NCBI GenBank assembly: GCA_023213395.1
Contig: CM041465.1
Coordinates: forward strand, 176,955,741 to 177,019,740
DNA: 64,000 nucleotides
Direction of reading: 5' to 3'
From: Cycas panzhihuaensis
Taxonomy: Eukaryota > Cycadophyta
Below, one piece after another: positions 46,560 through 58,224 of this stretch. Positions within the stretch are counted from its first letter, which is position 1. Every line of letters starts with the position of its first letter. The translations under genes and the position numbers were made by a program. The notes beneath the pieces were generated by a model. That model was not told the origin of the DNA, searched no databases, and saw only the letters and a list, made by a program, of their open reading frames with translations.

Positions 46560-46880
46560 GAGTCATGGGGAGTGAACCTGATACATCCCAACTAATTGAT
46601 AAACTATAATCTTAGAGTCAGCACATATAGTAATAAGTCCAAGGTAAAATCAAGAAACATCTGACGAAGGTCCTATAATAGTAAGATGTTTAGCTTCATT
46701 ATTGGTCACCTTAGGTATGAAAAATCCCATTGAAAGAAGGGGATTTCCTAATTAGTCATAAACCATCCAAGCAGAAGTAGATGGTCCTAGGTTTCCCCTA
46801 CTACCCCTATCAGTGAAGATACTCAATGCCATGGGAACAATAGGATAAAAGCTTAGAGACTATGTGATCAATAAAGGAAG
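46560..46880 (-). pseudogene. Tat-type RNase H remnant
   Basis: The minus strand reads SLSFYPIVPMALSIFTDRGS, GNLGPSTSAWMVYD, MGFFIPKVTNNEAKHLTI, then TICADSKIIVYQLVGMYQV. The T-N-N-E-A-(E/K)-Y/H block and D-S-x-x-I-x-x-Q-L-x-G-x-Y block are the hallmark of the RNase H of Tat-lineage and related gypsy elements. RT upstream of it is replaced by low-complexity and unreadable sequence. The catalytic Glu and final Asp are visible; the first Asp is uncertain. Confidence 0.65.
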
Positions 46881-47144
46881 GTTGGAAATTAATCAATAAG
46901 TGGGTGGTAATAAATATAGATCTCTAATTGTGGTAAAGAAAGAAGAAGAAGCATAATTAAAATGATTATGATCAAAAGCAACAAAGTGTCAAGTAAGATT
47001 TGATCATAACTAAAGCCATGGTGGACCAAGTAACTAGATCTAAAAATCATGAATGACTCATCCAAATGAACCCAAGCTATAGATAGATAGGTGAAGACAA
47101 AGTCGTCATGCGACTTACCTCAAATTATAAGAGGATGAAAATAA

Positions 47145-47290
47145 TAAACTTTCTTTTACTTCTTCCCTTTTTTCTTTACTTTTTACTTTACTCTTTTTTT
47201 TTTTTACTTTTTACTTTACTTTTTTTTTTTTTTTTACTTTTTACTTTACTTTTTTTCTTTTTTACTTTTTACTTTTCTCCTTTTTTTTTA
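47145..47290. repeat. T-rich (TTTTTACTTTAC)n low-complexity tract
   Basis: Repeats of TTTTTACTTTTTACTTTACT with T runs. It lies where the RT of the 25-kb element would be expected. Confidence 0.9.
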
Positions 47291-47879
47291 GTTCCACTTC
47301 CACTTTTTCACAAGAAAAGTATTATAATCATCCACCTATGAAACTCTTCTACTTAGCACAATAAGGATTTATCCTTTCTAACAAAGTCTAAAACAAGAAA
47401 ACTAATATGCTTAAGGATCAAACTATAGAAAAAGAGGAGATCAAAATCATGATGTCTCCAAATGTGAAGAGAAGTTGATAGAATGAGTATTCGCTCTAAA
47501 GAATCAATAGAGAGAATCGAGGATAATGAAAATAATTAAGAACAATAGACCCCTAAGTAATAAACTAGTAAATAAAAGTATGATTTGAATCAATGACTAA
47601 GTACTCGAAGCTTAAAAAGGAATTTCTCTTTTTAGGATGAAAATAAAATAAGGTAGGGGGCCTAAGTTCTCTTTTGAGTATGGAACCCAAAGAAGAACGA
47701 GATCCAAGTATGGTGATAGAAAGCTCATAATTAGTGTAGATACTAGAAAGAGCAAAAGACTTACATGATTATAAGTAAGATATATCACAAAAGCACAACA
47801 ATGCTTAGTAGAAGTAAGAAGAAATCAGAAAGAAGAGGAGTTTTCCTATAGTTTTAGCTCATTAGGCAAAGAAAAAAGC

Positions 47880-49110
47880 TTTAGAGCTATAGTTTATTCT
47901 CATTGTGGAGGGGATGAACAAGTGATCTCTTAAGGAGTGCAACTAGCTTCTAACTTGATAATTCTAAGAATATCCTCTATCTCCAAATCTACATCAATGG
48001 TTTATTCCATAAGCATTGCATTCCCTTCCTTAAAATGAGGAGCGATAGGCTCTATTAAAGAAATAGACTTCTGGGGTTGAGAATGATCAACTAAAATTCT
48101 TAAAGAACCCAACTTATGATGTCCATAAAGGAAACCAAGAGATGAACCTACTAGATACTCTATGATTACCTCATCATTTTTAAAATGGTCCAAATGAAAG
48201 AGATTAATGAGGAGAAGGTTTATAGATTAGAAGGTAGATAGAGAGAAAGGCATGAAAGATGAAAGTAGATCAATCAAAGAGTTTGGATAAGTGGGAATAA
48301 ACTCTATGATTAAAGAAATATAAGATAAGAAAGTGGGCCTATCAATAAACTCCTAAATTGAAGAAAAAACTTGGTTAAACTCTAGATGATTCATACCATG
48401 ATTATAGTCAAACCAAGATATCAAAATAAGAGAAGATGACAAAGGATCCATATGAGGACGGGTAGTAAAATAGATAGTGGAGATGGAATTAACTTCCCCT
48501 ACAGTAGTGGAGGTATCGCAACTATTTTGACCTATATCAAGTGAATTGATATCTTCACCCCCTAATTTTAAGTTTGGGTGTTGATGCAATAACATCTTCC
48601 TCTTATGTCTATTTAACCCTGTCCTAAAGAAAGGAGAGTAAGAGAAGGATGAGGGAGCGGTAACACATGAATCATGTACAACCAAAGTCGAAAAAGTAGT
48701 AACTGAATTAGTGGTAAATGGAGGAAACATTAGATTTACCCCTAAGGGCATGTATAAAACTTATGAGAAATGAGACTAAATGGGAGGGAAGTACTTGTGT
48801 CAATAAGCCCAACTAGGGGTGGACCTCGATGAGATATGATGGAGCGAGAAGCCACTTCTTCATTAGAAATAGAAGAAGAAGGAGTTGAAGAGTAATCAAT
48901 TGAGTCTAAAGGGATAAGAGTAGATGGGAGGCCTAATGATAAAGGAACAACTTCAACTAAATCCATATCCTTTACCTATGGTTGGGTAGAAGGGGCTTCA
49001 ATAACAAAGTATTGACCTAAACTAAGCGATTGAAAGAAATACTCTATAGAATTAGAGAATTCACCAAGTTCCAAAAAAGTCTCAATAAGAGGAACTCATT
49101 ACTTAATCGC
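47880..49110 (-). pseudogene. Protease-to-RT linker of the 25-kb element, broken
   Basis: Discontinuous minus-strand open pieces (48,966-48,742; 48,751-48,353; 48,193-48,002) in Ser/Thr/Pro-rich sequence. None carries an RT motif. The segment ISLIEPIAPHFKEGNAML near 48.05 kb could be the pre-RT linker of Tat elements; weak. Confidence 0.35.
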
Positions 49111-49119
49111 TTTGGGCTT

Positions 49120-49470
49120 TCACTTGACAATCTTTAATTGCCCCTCATAGATGAACCTAAGTTCACCAAAGAGGGAGGAACAAACTACTACCATTTGGGT
49201 AATCCATGATCTACCTAAAACTATATTATATTCTAAGTCTATATCGATGATGTTAAGCTTGGTAAGAATTATCTTTTCTTCCAATGTGAGAGGAAGAGTG
49301 ACTTGACCTAAGGGCACCTTTTGATTCTTGTCAAACCCTTAGCAAATCCACTCACATAGGTCAAAAATAAAAATCTCCAAATCCTCAACAAGATAAAGAG
49401 GGATTACATTGATGGATAATCCCTTGTTAATAATAACTCACTCGATATTGATATCGTCCTTCACAATCTC
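49120..49470 (-). pseudogene. Protease domain of the 25-kb element
   Basis: Minus-strand frame from about 49,450: VIINKGLSINVIPLYLVEDL, a degenerate form of the IDNGSSLNVxPL active-site loop (catalytic Asp replaced by Asn). After two stops it continues from 49,317 as MPLGQVTLPLTLEEKIIL, NIIDIDLEYNIVLGRSWI, then SSLFGELRFIYEGQLKIV. Gly-Arg-x-Trp-Ile is the conserved flap-proximal motif. Close counterpart of 397-765. Confidence 0.75.
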
Positions 49471-50089
49471 AATGTAAAATAGGGGTATGTCATTCGACAT
49501 ATGGGTAGAATGACTAGATAAGGTAGCAAGGTCAAAAGAAAGCATAGAAGTAGGTGAAGAAACTACCATAAGAACTCCTAATACATCAAATAAAAGTTGA
49601 CATTGCTTGGGATAATACTTTAGCAAATCGATAATCGATATGCTTATCAAAATGGTCTTTAATTCTTCTAACAAAGAGAAAGATACATTCTTTAAACTAA
49701 AGGGAATGGACCTAAACCTGATGGGATGGGGGGGTGCTAGAGTGAAAGAGTTAGGATTCCTCACCATCAAATCATCAGATGATTTAGATGGACCTACACG
49801 CTTTGTAGTCTCCACCATGTTTATGGTTCTCTTGGTGTCCCCACCTTTGGGAGGCAGGTGAGATTAATTATTATTTCTTTTTGTTGGAGCCTTTATGGGA
49901 GCGGTAGTCTTCTTTGATGAATTAGAACTCAAGGGTTCACCTTCATCATCTTGCACCTACTTTTCTTTATCTTTATCATATGTATTCATCTTTTTATTAT
50001 AGTTAGGTAATGGATCCTCATGGATCATTTCATCTTGAGATGACTTAGAGGAGTGGTTTATTTGAATACTTGTGTTTTGAGTTATTTTT

Positions 50090-51640
50090 TGAACTGTTCA
50101 ACACTCACTTCTATCATGTGTATCTATTTGATGATATAAGCACCATTTTATCTTTCTAAAAGGAGGAGGTAGGAGAAGAGCTTGCTTCTTCCTCCCCTTG
50201 GTAAGGTGAATAACTTTGGTCTCTTAGGAAGGTTGACTTTAAGAAGGAGTATTAATACATAATTTAGTATTAATTACACATTCTAATGATCTAATTGAAG
50301 AAGTCAGATGATCATAAGTGGGTTCAAGATGGGAGGCTTTTATAGTTTGAATTGTTTCCTTGGAAGTCATATGTTTCCCAACCTTCTTGATACATACTTA
50401 AATTTTGAATGTTTCTAGAGCTAAACAGTAGTCAGCTGCTTCTTTATATATTTATGAACCTAGTTTTAAAACTTCTAAGTACATGTGGGGCCTCAAGACA
50501 TTAGTAAATATATTGAATAATAAGTTGGGGTCAAGACAAGAGTGGAAAGCATGTACATGGTCTTGAAATCTCTTGACAAAGTCCCTTTGATATCTCATCA
50601 TGATTCTACTTAATAGCCAGTAAAGATTTAATGCTTGATTTAAATGGTCTTGCCACATCAAAATAATTGATAAAAGTGACAACTAATTATTGGAACGAGA
50701 TAATGGAAGCTAAGGGGAGATGGTAAAACCACTTTAAGGCATCATGACATAATTGTATGGCATGAAATCCTTGTAAGTAAGTACAAATACCTGTATATAG
50801 AAGCCCAGGTCTTGAGAAGAATCACTAGAAAATTTATGCAACTCGAGAAGAAATGGAGGCATAGGTGACAACAAGACCTCACATGGAAAAGGAGACTTTA
50901 TATAAAGTAGGAAAGGTCTCCTTAGTCTCAACGAAGTAGGGCGATGAGGTAAGGGTGATGGATGTGGAGTAGGTGAATGGATGGGTTGTTATGATTATGG
51001 TTGCTATTATAAAACATCATTAGGTGGAAAAGTAAAGGGGGGAATAAACTACACTACAGGGTTAACCACAGAGTTAGTTTGAGGTATAAGGTATTAAGGG
51101 AAACTTAGATTGAATGTGTAAAAAGGATTGGGTTGTGGAGTAGGTCTAAGAATATATGAAGAAGAACTAGGATTAGAAATACTCAAAGCTTGTGATTAAC
51201 TTGTTAAAGCATGAGGATAAGTTGAATGAGTGTGAGAAATATGTTGTAAAGACAGAATCATGTTAGATACTCTAAGAGGTAGTGGGTGAGGTTTAACATC
51301 ATAGAACTAAACAAGATGTGATGTATGAGGAGGTAATTGAGTGGTAAAAGAGATGGGGTGGGAAGAGGCAATCCTAATAGAATAAGAAGGAATCAGTTTT
51401 AAACTAGGTGAAGACATAACCAATTGACTAGAAGTGGATACATGTATAGTGTTAGGGTTTCCATGGGTAATAAGGGTGGTAGTGCCTCCCTGAGTGGGAG
51501 GTATAGAATGAGGTGAGTGAATCTAAACTTATTGTTTAGGGGGGGATTGACGAGGCTTTGAGTGAGTTAATTTATGGTCATCAACTTCCTCCAAAAATAG
51601 AGAATGGGATCACGACATAAGTCTTTGTGAAGGAGAATGA
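50090..51640 (-). pseudogene. gag: gag of the 25-kb element, with atypical CHHC finger
   Basis: The minus strand has a Pro/Ser/His-rich N-terminus (about 51.6-50.95 kb), then the core FLLYIKSPFP..., IQVFVLTYKDFMPYNYVM, MMRYQRDFVKRFQDHVHAF and LDPNLLFNIFTNVLRPHMYL, matching the end of the gag domain (S-L-x-D-F-V-x-R-F). At about 50,143-50,102 it reads KWCLYHQIDTHDRSEC, the C-x-x-H-x(5)-H-x(4)-C finger that Tat-lineage gags carry in place of a CCHC knuckle. A Lys-rich linker and the segment ETTKRVGPSKSSDD lead to the protease. Many stops. Confidence 0.7.
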
Positions 51641-52148
51641 GAAGGATGAGGAGACCGAATGGCATCAGGTCGGGGCCCTATCTCTATTAACTCATAATCT
51701 TTGCCTAAGGGATCAATTGTAGATATTGTGGTTGGGATATCATAGTATGAGTCTTCAAGCAAAATGGGTCATAGTAATTAGGTATGCGTAGTGGAGTAGG
51801 GATCCTAATGAGAACTCGCTTAAAAAAGGATGAATGTAGTTGATTGGAAGGTTGTTCTTCTTATATGAAAGAAGGATCTAAAAAAGAAGAATCACCATGA
51901 TATTGAGAGGGCTCAAGGTATCCCGATTCCACTAGTATATTATATAATTGGGTTGAATCTTCAAGAGGATAGATATAGGTGTCATGTGCTTAAAGTTAGA
52001 AAGATTCAACATAAGATGATAAAACCTCTTAACCAAAGTGTGTGAAAGGTGCATTTGAGAATCAGGTGGAAGGCCTTGGAGCCTCAAGGAGTGCCTAAGA
52101 GTAGGTGTTGTAGTTTTTATTATTTTAGAAGAAAATAAACAATAGTTA

Positions 52149-52164
52149 CCTAGTATGGTCGCTA
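52149..52164 (-). other. PBS-like site of the 25-kb element
   Basis: TAGCGACCATACTAGG on the minus strand, 6 bp inside the 5' LTR. It resembles a TGGCGAC-type PBS with the first G decayed to A. I think of the arginine tRNA group used by some large gypsy elements, but this is from memory. Confidence 0.4.
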
Positions 52165-52170
52165 GAAAGA

Positions 52171-54598
52171 TGGTTGGGAATTCTTGGGAGGACTAAAACT
52201 AGATATTCCTCGATTGTTAAGGTATCATCTTTGTCTCAATTAAAAGTGAGAGATGTAAAGTTTAGATAGTCCTAAGGGACCACCTTTTCCCAACTTCTAA
52301 GAAGGAGTCTTCATCTAGTTATGCCATCTAATGAAGTGTAGGTGTAAAATGTGATGGAAGGCATGGATGTGAAAGGGGGGTAGTAGAATCCACTAACCTA
52401 TAAAACTAGGTGAAGGAGTTCTTGATTCAAAGCTATACTAACAATATTTTCAACATCCTTCCTAGGGACTTCTTTCAAATAATCTTTTCAACCTTTCGGG
52501 TTATACTACGATGTAGGAAAGGGTAAGCAAATGGAAAAATTGTTTGTCTTATTTTCCTCATTTTTCTTGTTTCTTTTCTTTTTCTTTTCCTTATTTGTCT
52601 TTTGATTTGGTTCTTCTTCCTTTTTTTTTTGTTTGTTTTTCTTTTTAACAAAGCAAAATAAAATATATCAATAGCCTATTTTACTTTCAATCAATAAATA
52701 AAGAAAAGTTACAACTAGATGCATGTAAACTTTTATGTCTTTTTCCCTTTTTTTATGAAGAAAATGAAAGATGCAAATGCAAATATAAAATTATCTTCTT
52801 ACATGCAACATATACACCTTACAATGAATGGAAAGAAACTTTCAAGAGATGCAATCTATATAATATGACTATTTATGCAAGCATTCCAAAGAAACCAATA
52901 GCATGTAATAATATTTGAAAGAGATTACTTTATATGCATGCAACTAATTCTTTGAAAAAGATGATATATGATGCAAAAAGAAAAGAGATTTGAAGAAATA
53001 TTAGTACTATTATTTTTTTAATTTTTTTTAGATTTATAAGACCACATGCAATTAATAAATTTGAACCACAACTTTCAAATAAGAAACTAGCTCTAAAGAC
53101 TCTATCACGGCTGGAGTAAGAAAAACTCTAAAGGGATCCTTGAGCCTTTAATAAACTGAAAAATCCAGACATAAATTTACTAGTCAATTCTTCTAACTTT
53201 TCTTTTGAAGAGAAAAAAAATATATAAACTTAAGAGTGAAACTAAGCAAACCATAGTACTATGAAATTGAAACTTCTTTCCTATTGCAAGTAAATGCCTC
53301 AAAATGGTAATTTTTCTTCTAACGGATCAATATTTCCCAATACTTTCCCTTAAAATGAGCCAAGGGAGGAAACTCACCAAACAAAAAGGCTAAACCATAG
53401 CCAAATAATGCCAAAAAGAAATGGTAAATTACTTGAAGTACAAGCTGTTGTAGAAGAATAGGAAGGGATAGCTACATGAGTGGTGAAGAGATGACCATAC
53501 CCCACTCTAGTCTAACCCTTAAAGAACCCCATAAAGGGTTGGTCTTTCAATAAGTATTTTAAAGCCCAAACAAGTATAAGACTAATACAATAATCAGTTG
53601 AAGAAAGAAGGAATTCTTTAGCAAAACACCACCTTCAAAGCACTGTGAAATAAACTAAAAACCAAATAGGAAAGACCTTACCAAATTAGAAGAAGTTTGA
53701 AGTATGACACCTTGATAAAATCTTATAAAATTGAAGCTTGGATCATTAACACTCAAATATTAGCAAGTCACAAAGTCACAGCATAAAAAATTTTCTGTGA
53801 TTTCACTTATAAATCTCTTCAAAAATCAAGTTTTAGTCATAATAACAATAGTCTTAAAAATCTCTAAGAAAACTTTAAAAATCCACTATAAACTTGAGCA
53901 AAATACTCACTAACTCATCAACAATAAATCACACAAAACGCGACATCATTTTTGGGCATCAAAAAAGCCAAATCCCATCGAATCTAGGTGGAAACATATA
54001 AAATTATAGTGCATTGGTCAAGTTTTACATGCATGAGTATCAAAAATATGACCAATCATGTTTTTATACCTACCAAAATTGTAACTTTGCACTAAAAATG
54101 TGACTGGTGGCATTTTTGGCAGCGCTAAATATGCAATAATCATGGAGGTAAATTTTGTTCCAAAAAGTTAAAATTTGATATAAAAATAGAAATTGAAGCA
54201 CAAAATAACTTTATAAATGAGTGAATAGGCTCGAGATAAGCCAAAAACATTAAATACCAGTCTAAAAATGACAAGAAATGACTAAGTTGGATGAAATCAA
54301 GTATAAAAATAAAATGTAAAAATAAAGATTTTAAAGGAAGCATTAGGTGAAATTGATCATGAAGAAAAACTTTTAGTGCCATAATCTCAGTCATTGGTAG
54401 ATGATAGTAAAAATACAAGTCACGTCATTATTCATTATAAATCATTAAATCAAATTCATACATTCTTTTATCAAAACATAGCCTAAATCATGATCAAACA
54501 AATATATCTTTCAATTTCCATGAAATTATATAACAAGCATATCAAAATCTTACAACTATAAACCAAATACCAATTAAAGGCCAAATTTTGGTGAAACA
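52171..54598 (-). repeat. 5' LTR of the 25-kb element
   Basis: 2,428 bp, TGGTTGGG...GTGAAACA; followed by TCTCT. A 92-codon open stretch on the minus strand (54,418-54,140) is inside the LTR and is not a gene. Confidence 0.9.
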
Positions 54599-54603
54599 TC
54601 TCT

Positions 54604-54864
54604 CTGTATTATTTGTATTTTATATTAGAGGTTGTAGGGTACATAGAGTTGTGTGCCATCTCTAGATTGACCTATGAGGTTATCTCACTAATGGTGAGTA
54701 TGTACTATACGTATGTACTCTTTCATTCTTTATAATTTAAGTTTTGGCCAATTCTCCATATTTGGTGTTCCTTTGTATATACTTCATTTTATTTGATCTT
54801 TATTATCATATATTTAACTCACCATTAGATTCTTTGTATTTGTTGTATATTTTAATTTGTAATA
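54604..54864 (+). repeat. Left LTR of the copia-like element, remaining 261 bp
   Basis: Resumes after the second TCTCT and continues to TAATA just before the PBS. Joined to 29,388-29,435, it matches the uninterrupted right LTR in length and order. Confidence 0.88.
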
Positions 54865-54877
54865 TGGTATCAAAGCC
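54865..54877 (+). other. Primer binding site
   Basis: TGGTATCAAAGCC, one base from the common TGGTATCAGAGC; adjoins the LTR. Confidence 0.8.
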
Positions 54878-57240
54878 CAAGGTTGAATCCTTTGAGGCAT
54901 TATTATAAACTCGTGTACATGTTATCCTTTAGTTTTCTTTTAGAACCCTTGTTAATTTTTTTATTGTGTTTGCTTCATGACATGATTATTTTTCATTCAA
55001 GTTATTTGAACTCTGCCCATGTATATTTTTAAAATATTTGGGGTTATTTTCCATCATTGAAGGGTTGTTTTGAAACTGTTTGGAGCTATTAATCAAAGGC
55101 TATCTTGAAGTTTATTTTGAAAATTATTTTTAAAGAGTTGAAACTATAGATTTATGGTTTTGTGATCAAATTTTAGGATGTATGTCGGCCCATTTTATAA
55201 CATGCAAGTTCTAATTATAAAATTATAAAGGTATATATTTGAAGTTATTTTGAAGATAAGGTGAGTAGATTTTATACCTGTTGCAGGCCTAATCACCCTG
55301 TAGAAGATATTTATCTGCTATCATAAAAATCTTGGGATAATTGTTTACAACATCAGTTGTGAATACTACCACTATAGTTATTGATTATAATGCAAACTCC
55401 AAGATTGAGGATTGGACTATGGTGTAGAATTGGTATGTTTACATGCCATTGTCTATTCTGAAAAATTTTGAATCCATGAGTTCTACTAGTTGATTGAAGC
55501 CATATATATATTCAAGAATACTCCTCATATATTTTTAGAAGAAAAAGGAGGCTTCTGCTAAAAGGGAAACCCTACATTAAAGTTAGAAGCCCAAGCAGAT
55601 CAAGCCCCTTAGATGTATTTGTCTATGGTCTCTCTTAATTTTATTATTGCTACACATAATGGCCTGTATAAGTTGGTTGAGCATACTTTGTTTGCACCAT
55701 ATGTTGGGTAGATTGTTGTTGGTAGTATGAAGAACTATGAGAATTAGGTTATTTAAATAGATTATCTACAATATACATGTTTCCCTTTGTTGAAAATAAT
55801 AGAATCACTCTCTAGTGCAGACAAACTACTCTCCACAAAGGCATAACTAACATTGATTATATATGCTTAAGTATATATTTTATAGTTTGATAGAATTATT
55901 AAGCACTTATTTTTCATTTTAAAAAAAGAAAAAAAGCTAGAGAGTCAAGAGACTCACAGGACCTATCAACTCTCAACTATGATGAAAACCTTGGAGGTAG
56001 AACTAGAGGGTTTCTACCTAAAATAGAGAACCCTAGAAAAGCGGAAAACTGAGATCTTGAAAGAGAAAGTTGCATAACCATAAGATTAGGAAGAAGAAAC
56101 CCTTGAGGATCCTTTATGATTTGACTACAATTCTAGCATCCTAAGCATCAATGGTTCGATTCACATGCCTTTTATTATCCTCTGAGGTCATCCCTTGGTG
56201 TACCAAATTTGGTTAAATTATCTTTGCAAACTTGCCAACCATCATCAGTGGCTTGGATTTTTGTTTTCTTTAAGAAATGTGAAGAATTAGTTTCTTAATC
56301 ACCACATTGTTATTTAGATATCTATGTATATATACGTAGATATTTTATATACTCTAGCTCTCTGTGTTTTCACCTATTTCTTGGTACGCTCTTGGGGTTT
56401 TAGACATCAATACCTGCTTGCTAGTTGATATGCTTTCTTGTTGGGTTTGCAAATGTGAAAGTATTCACTGAGTGGTATCTTATAGTAATCAACTTTGTCA
56501 ATTTCAACCCTAAAGGCCAATTCATAATGAATTAGGCTATGTTAAAGAAATGTGATTATACGATCACCTGCATTGACCAGACTTACAAAATAGTGGCAAA
56601 AAAAAAAAAAAACAGAGCAATATGGCAAAACCTTTAAATTTTAGGGTATTTTAAATTTATTAAGATTTTGGTATATGTTTTTTAATTTGGAATACATGAT
56701 TTCTTATTAACATGGGTGTGTGTGTATCTACATGTATGTGTATGTATTACATTTGAAAACTAGATTTAATTATATTAGATATCCTTTTCACATTTGCTAG
56801 CCCCCATGTGCCTCATCCCCCGGTCACATGGAAGGATTACATGATTAATAGCCTACCAGCAAAAGGGGTTGACCCCTAATTTTCACCTTCATAGAGTCCT
56901 CTTCACATTTTTGGTGATAACTTAAGCTAGGAGGCTCCTTTTTCAGCCTCATCTATTGTGTTGGATTTGTAACAGAAAGATATTTTATTTGGTAGGTTAT
57001 TGATACTATTCGGAGTTATTTTCATATAGAAATTTTAGTTCAAAATTAAAACTTTTTATTTTTCTTCATTCTTTTTAGCTTCTTCAGGCACATAAATGTA
57101 TTTTCAATGCTCCATGATATGATGTACACCAAATAGGGGGGGGATAACATGTACCAAGGTATTACTTTTTGGCTCTAGAGAACCCATTATGAGATTCATT
57201 ATAGTCACATCTATCTTTTGAGTCATGTAAAAATATTTAT
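54878..57240 (+). other. Interior of the copia-like element, no recognised protein
   Basis: No gag, protease, integrase or RT motif could be read on either strand. Short open pieces near 55.35-55.75 kb in the plus strand look protein-like but are not identified. Confidence 0.45.
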
Positions 57241-57249
57241 TATTGGATT

Positions 57250-57405
57250 GTTTAGCCCATGGTGCATGATGTAAGCCTATGAAGGCATGATTTTAGCCCA
57301 TGAAGGCATAGTTTAGTCCATGGAGGCATATTTTAGCTTATAAAGTCATGTTATCTACCCATGGAGGTATATTTTTATCCCATGAGGAGATTTGAGACCA
57401 TCTAA
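57250..57405 (+). repeat. Tandem array, about 22-26 bp unit
   Basis: Six or so imperfect copies of TTAGCCCATGAAGGCATG with A/T-rich spacers. It lies near the 3' end of the copia-like element. Confidence 0.75.
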
Positions 57406-57424
57406 ATATAGTTTGCATTTCCAA

Positions 57425-57890
57425 TACAGGCAAGGGGTGGGACCATTTTATAACTACTCTTGTTGGCTCTAATTGATCCATGTATACAAAGAAAACTCCT
57501 AGTTAACTGGAGGTCACAGTGGCTAGTGACCCATGTGGTTTAGTGAATGATATTCTCTTTATATGGACATCAGTAGCTCTTTATACTAGTGCAACAAGTT
57601 ATGATTAAATTTATTTAAAGATTTAGCATTTTTATTTTGAAGTTTACTCATATTCTTATACAAGCAAGGGGTGGGACCCTTTTACAACTACTCTTATTGG
57701 TGCTAATTGAACCCTATACATAAAGGAAGTTCCTACTCAACTAGCAATTATAACAACTAGTTACCCATGTATTCTGGTAGATGGACTTCACTTTATATGG
57801 ACATTAGTAGCTTCTTATACCATTGTAGAAGTTGATCCAACATTCATTTAAAGACTCAATATCTATCATTTTGATGTGACATTGGATTAT
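57425..57890 (+). repeat. Tandem duplication, unit about 236 bp
   Basis: Two consecutive copies, each starting near CAAGGGGTGGGACC (57,431 and 57,665) and sharing TATATGGACAT and the TTTAAAGA end. Roughly 75-80 percent identical by eye. It sits between the short array and the polypurine tract. Confidence 0.75.
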
Positions 57891-57905
57891 ATAATTGACT
57901 ATTAT

Positions 57906-57915
57906 AAGGGAGAAA
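57906..57915 (+). other. Polypurine tract of the copia-like element
   Basis: AAGGGAGAAA immediately before the right LTR. Confidence 0.7.
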
Positions 57916-58224
57916 TATTAGTTTTAATATCCAATTATATAGCTACCCTTAGGTAATCTCTCTCTACATTATTTATATTTTATATTAGAGGTTATGGGCT
58001 ACATAGAGATATATGCCACCTCTAGATTGACCTATGAAGTTCTCTCACTAATGGTGAGCATGTACTATAAGTATATACTCTTTCATTCTCTCTAATTTAA
58101 GTTTTGGCCAATTCTCCATATTTAGTATTCCTTTGTACATACTTCATTTTATTTAAGCTTTATTGACATATCTTTAACTCACCATTAGATTCTTTATATT
58201 TGTTGTATATTTCAATTTCTAACA
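57916..58224 (+). repeat. Right (3') LTR of the copia-like element
   Basis: 309 bp, TATTAG...TCTAACA. It holds the uninterrupted site GTAATC-TCTCT-CTACATT, which shows what the left LTR looked like before the 25-kb insertion. Confidence 0.88.

Larger units (their letters stand above)
29436..54598 (-). mobile_element. 25-kb Tat-like Ty3/gypsy element (copy B) with 2.43-kb LTRs
   Basis: Long LTRs (29,436-31,865 and 52,171-54,598) begin TGGTTGGG and end GTGAAACA (left copy GTGAAATA). The target duplication TCTCT is exact (29,431-29,435; 54,599-54,603) and is confirmed by the empty site in the other element's right LTR. A polypurine tract beside the left LTR and a PBS-like site beside the right LTR give minus orientation. 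Gag, protease and RNase H remnants run leftwards; most of RT and integrase were not found. Two nested LTR elements account for about 10.5 kb. Without them the element is about 14.7 kb. LTR divergence is about 11 percent over the last 424 bp. Confidence 0.9.
29388..58224 (+). mobile_element. copia-like LTR element inserted in the LINE, itself hit by a 25-kb insertion
   Basis: The right LTR (57,916-58,224) is 309 bp. The left LTR is split: 48 bp at 29,388-29,435 plus 261 bp at 54,604-54,864, again 309 bp. PBS TGGTATCAAAGCC follows the left LTR directly, and purine tract AAGGGAGAAA precedes the right LTR. Flanks AACTT (29,383-29,387) and AGCTT (58,225-58,229) form a 5-bp duplication with one mismatch. 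The true interior is only 54,865-57,915 (3.05 kb) with no recognisable pol, so it is non-autonomous. The larger LTR part differs by about 11 percent. Confidence 0.88.

Noticed and set aside
47108-47341. 77-codon open stretch with poly-Phe/Leu
   Set aside because: Product of the T-rich low-complexity repeat.
54140-54418. 92-codon minus-strand open stretch
   Set aside because: Lies wholly inside the 5' LTR of the 25-kb element and is not open in the other LTR copy.
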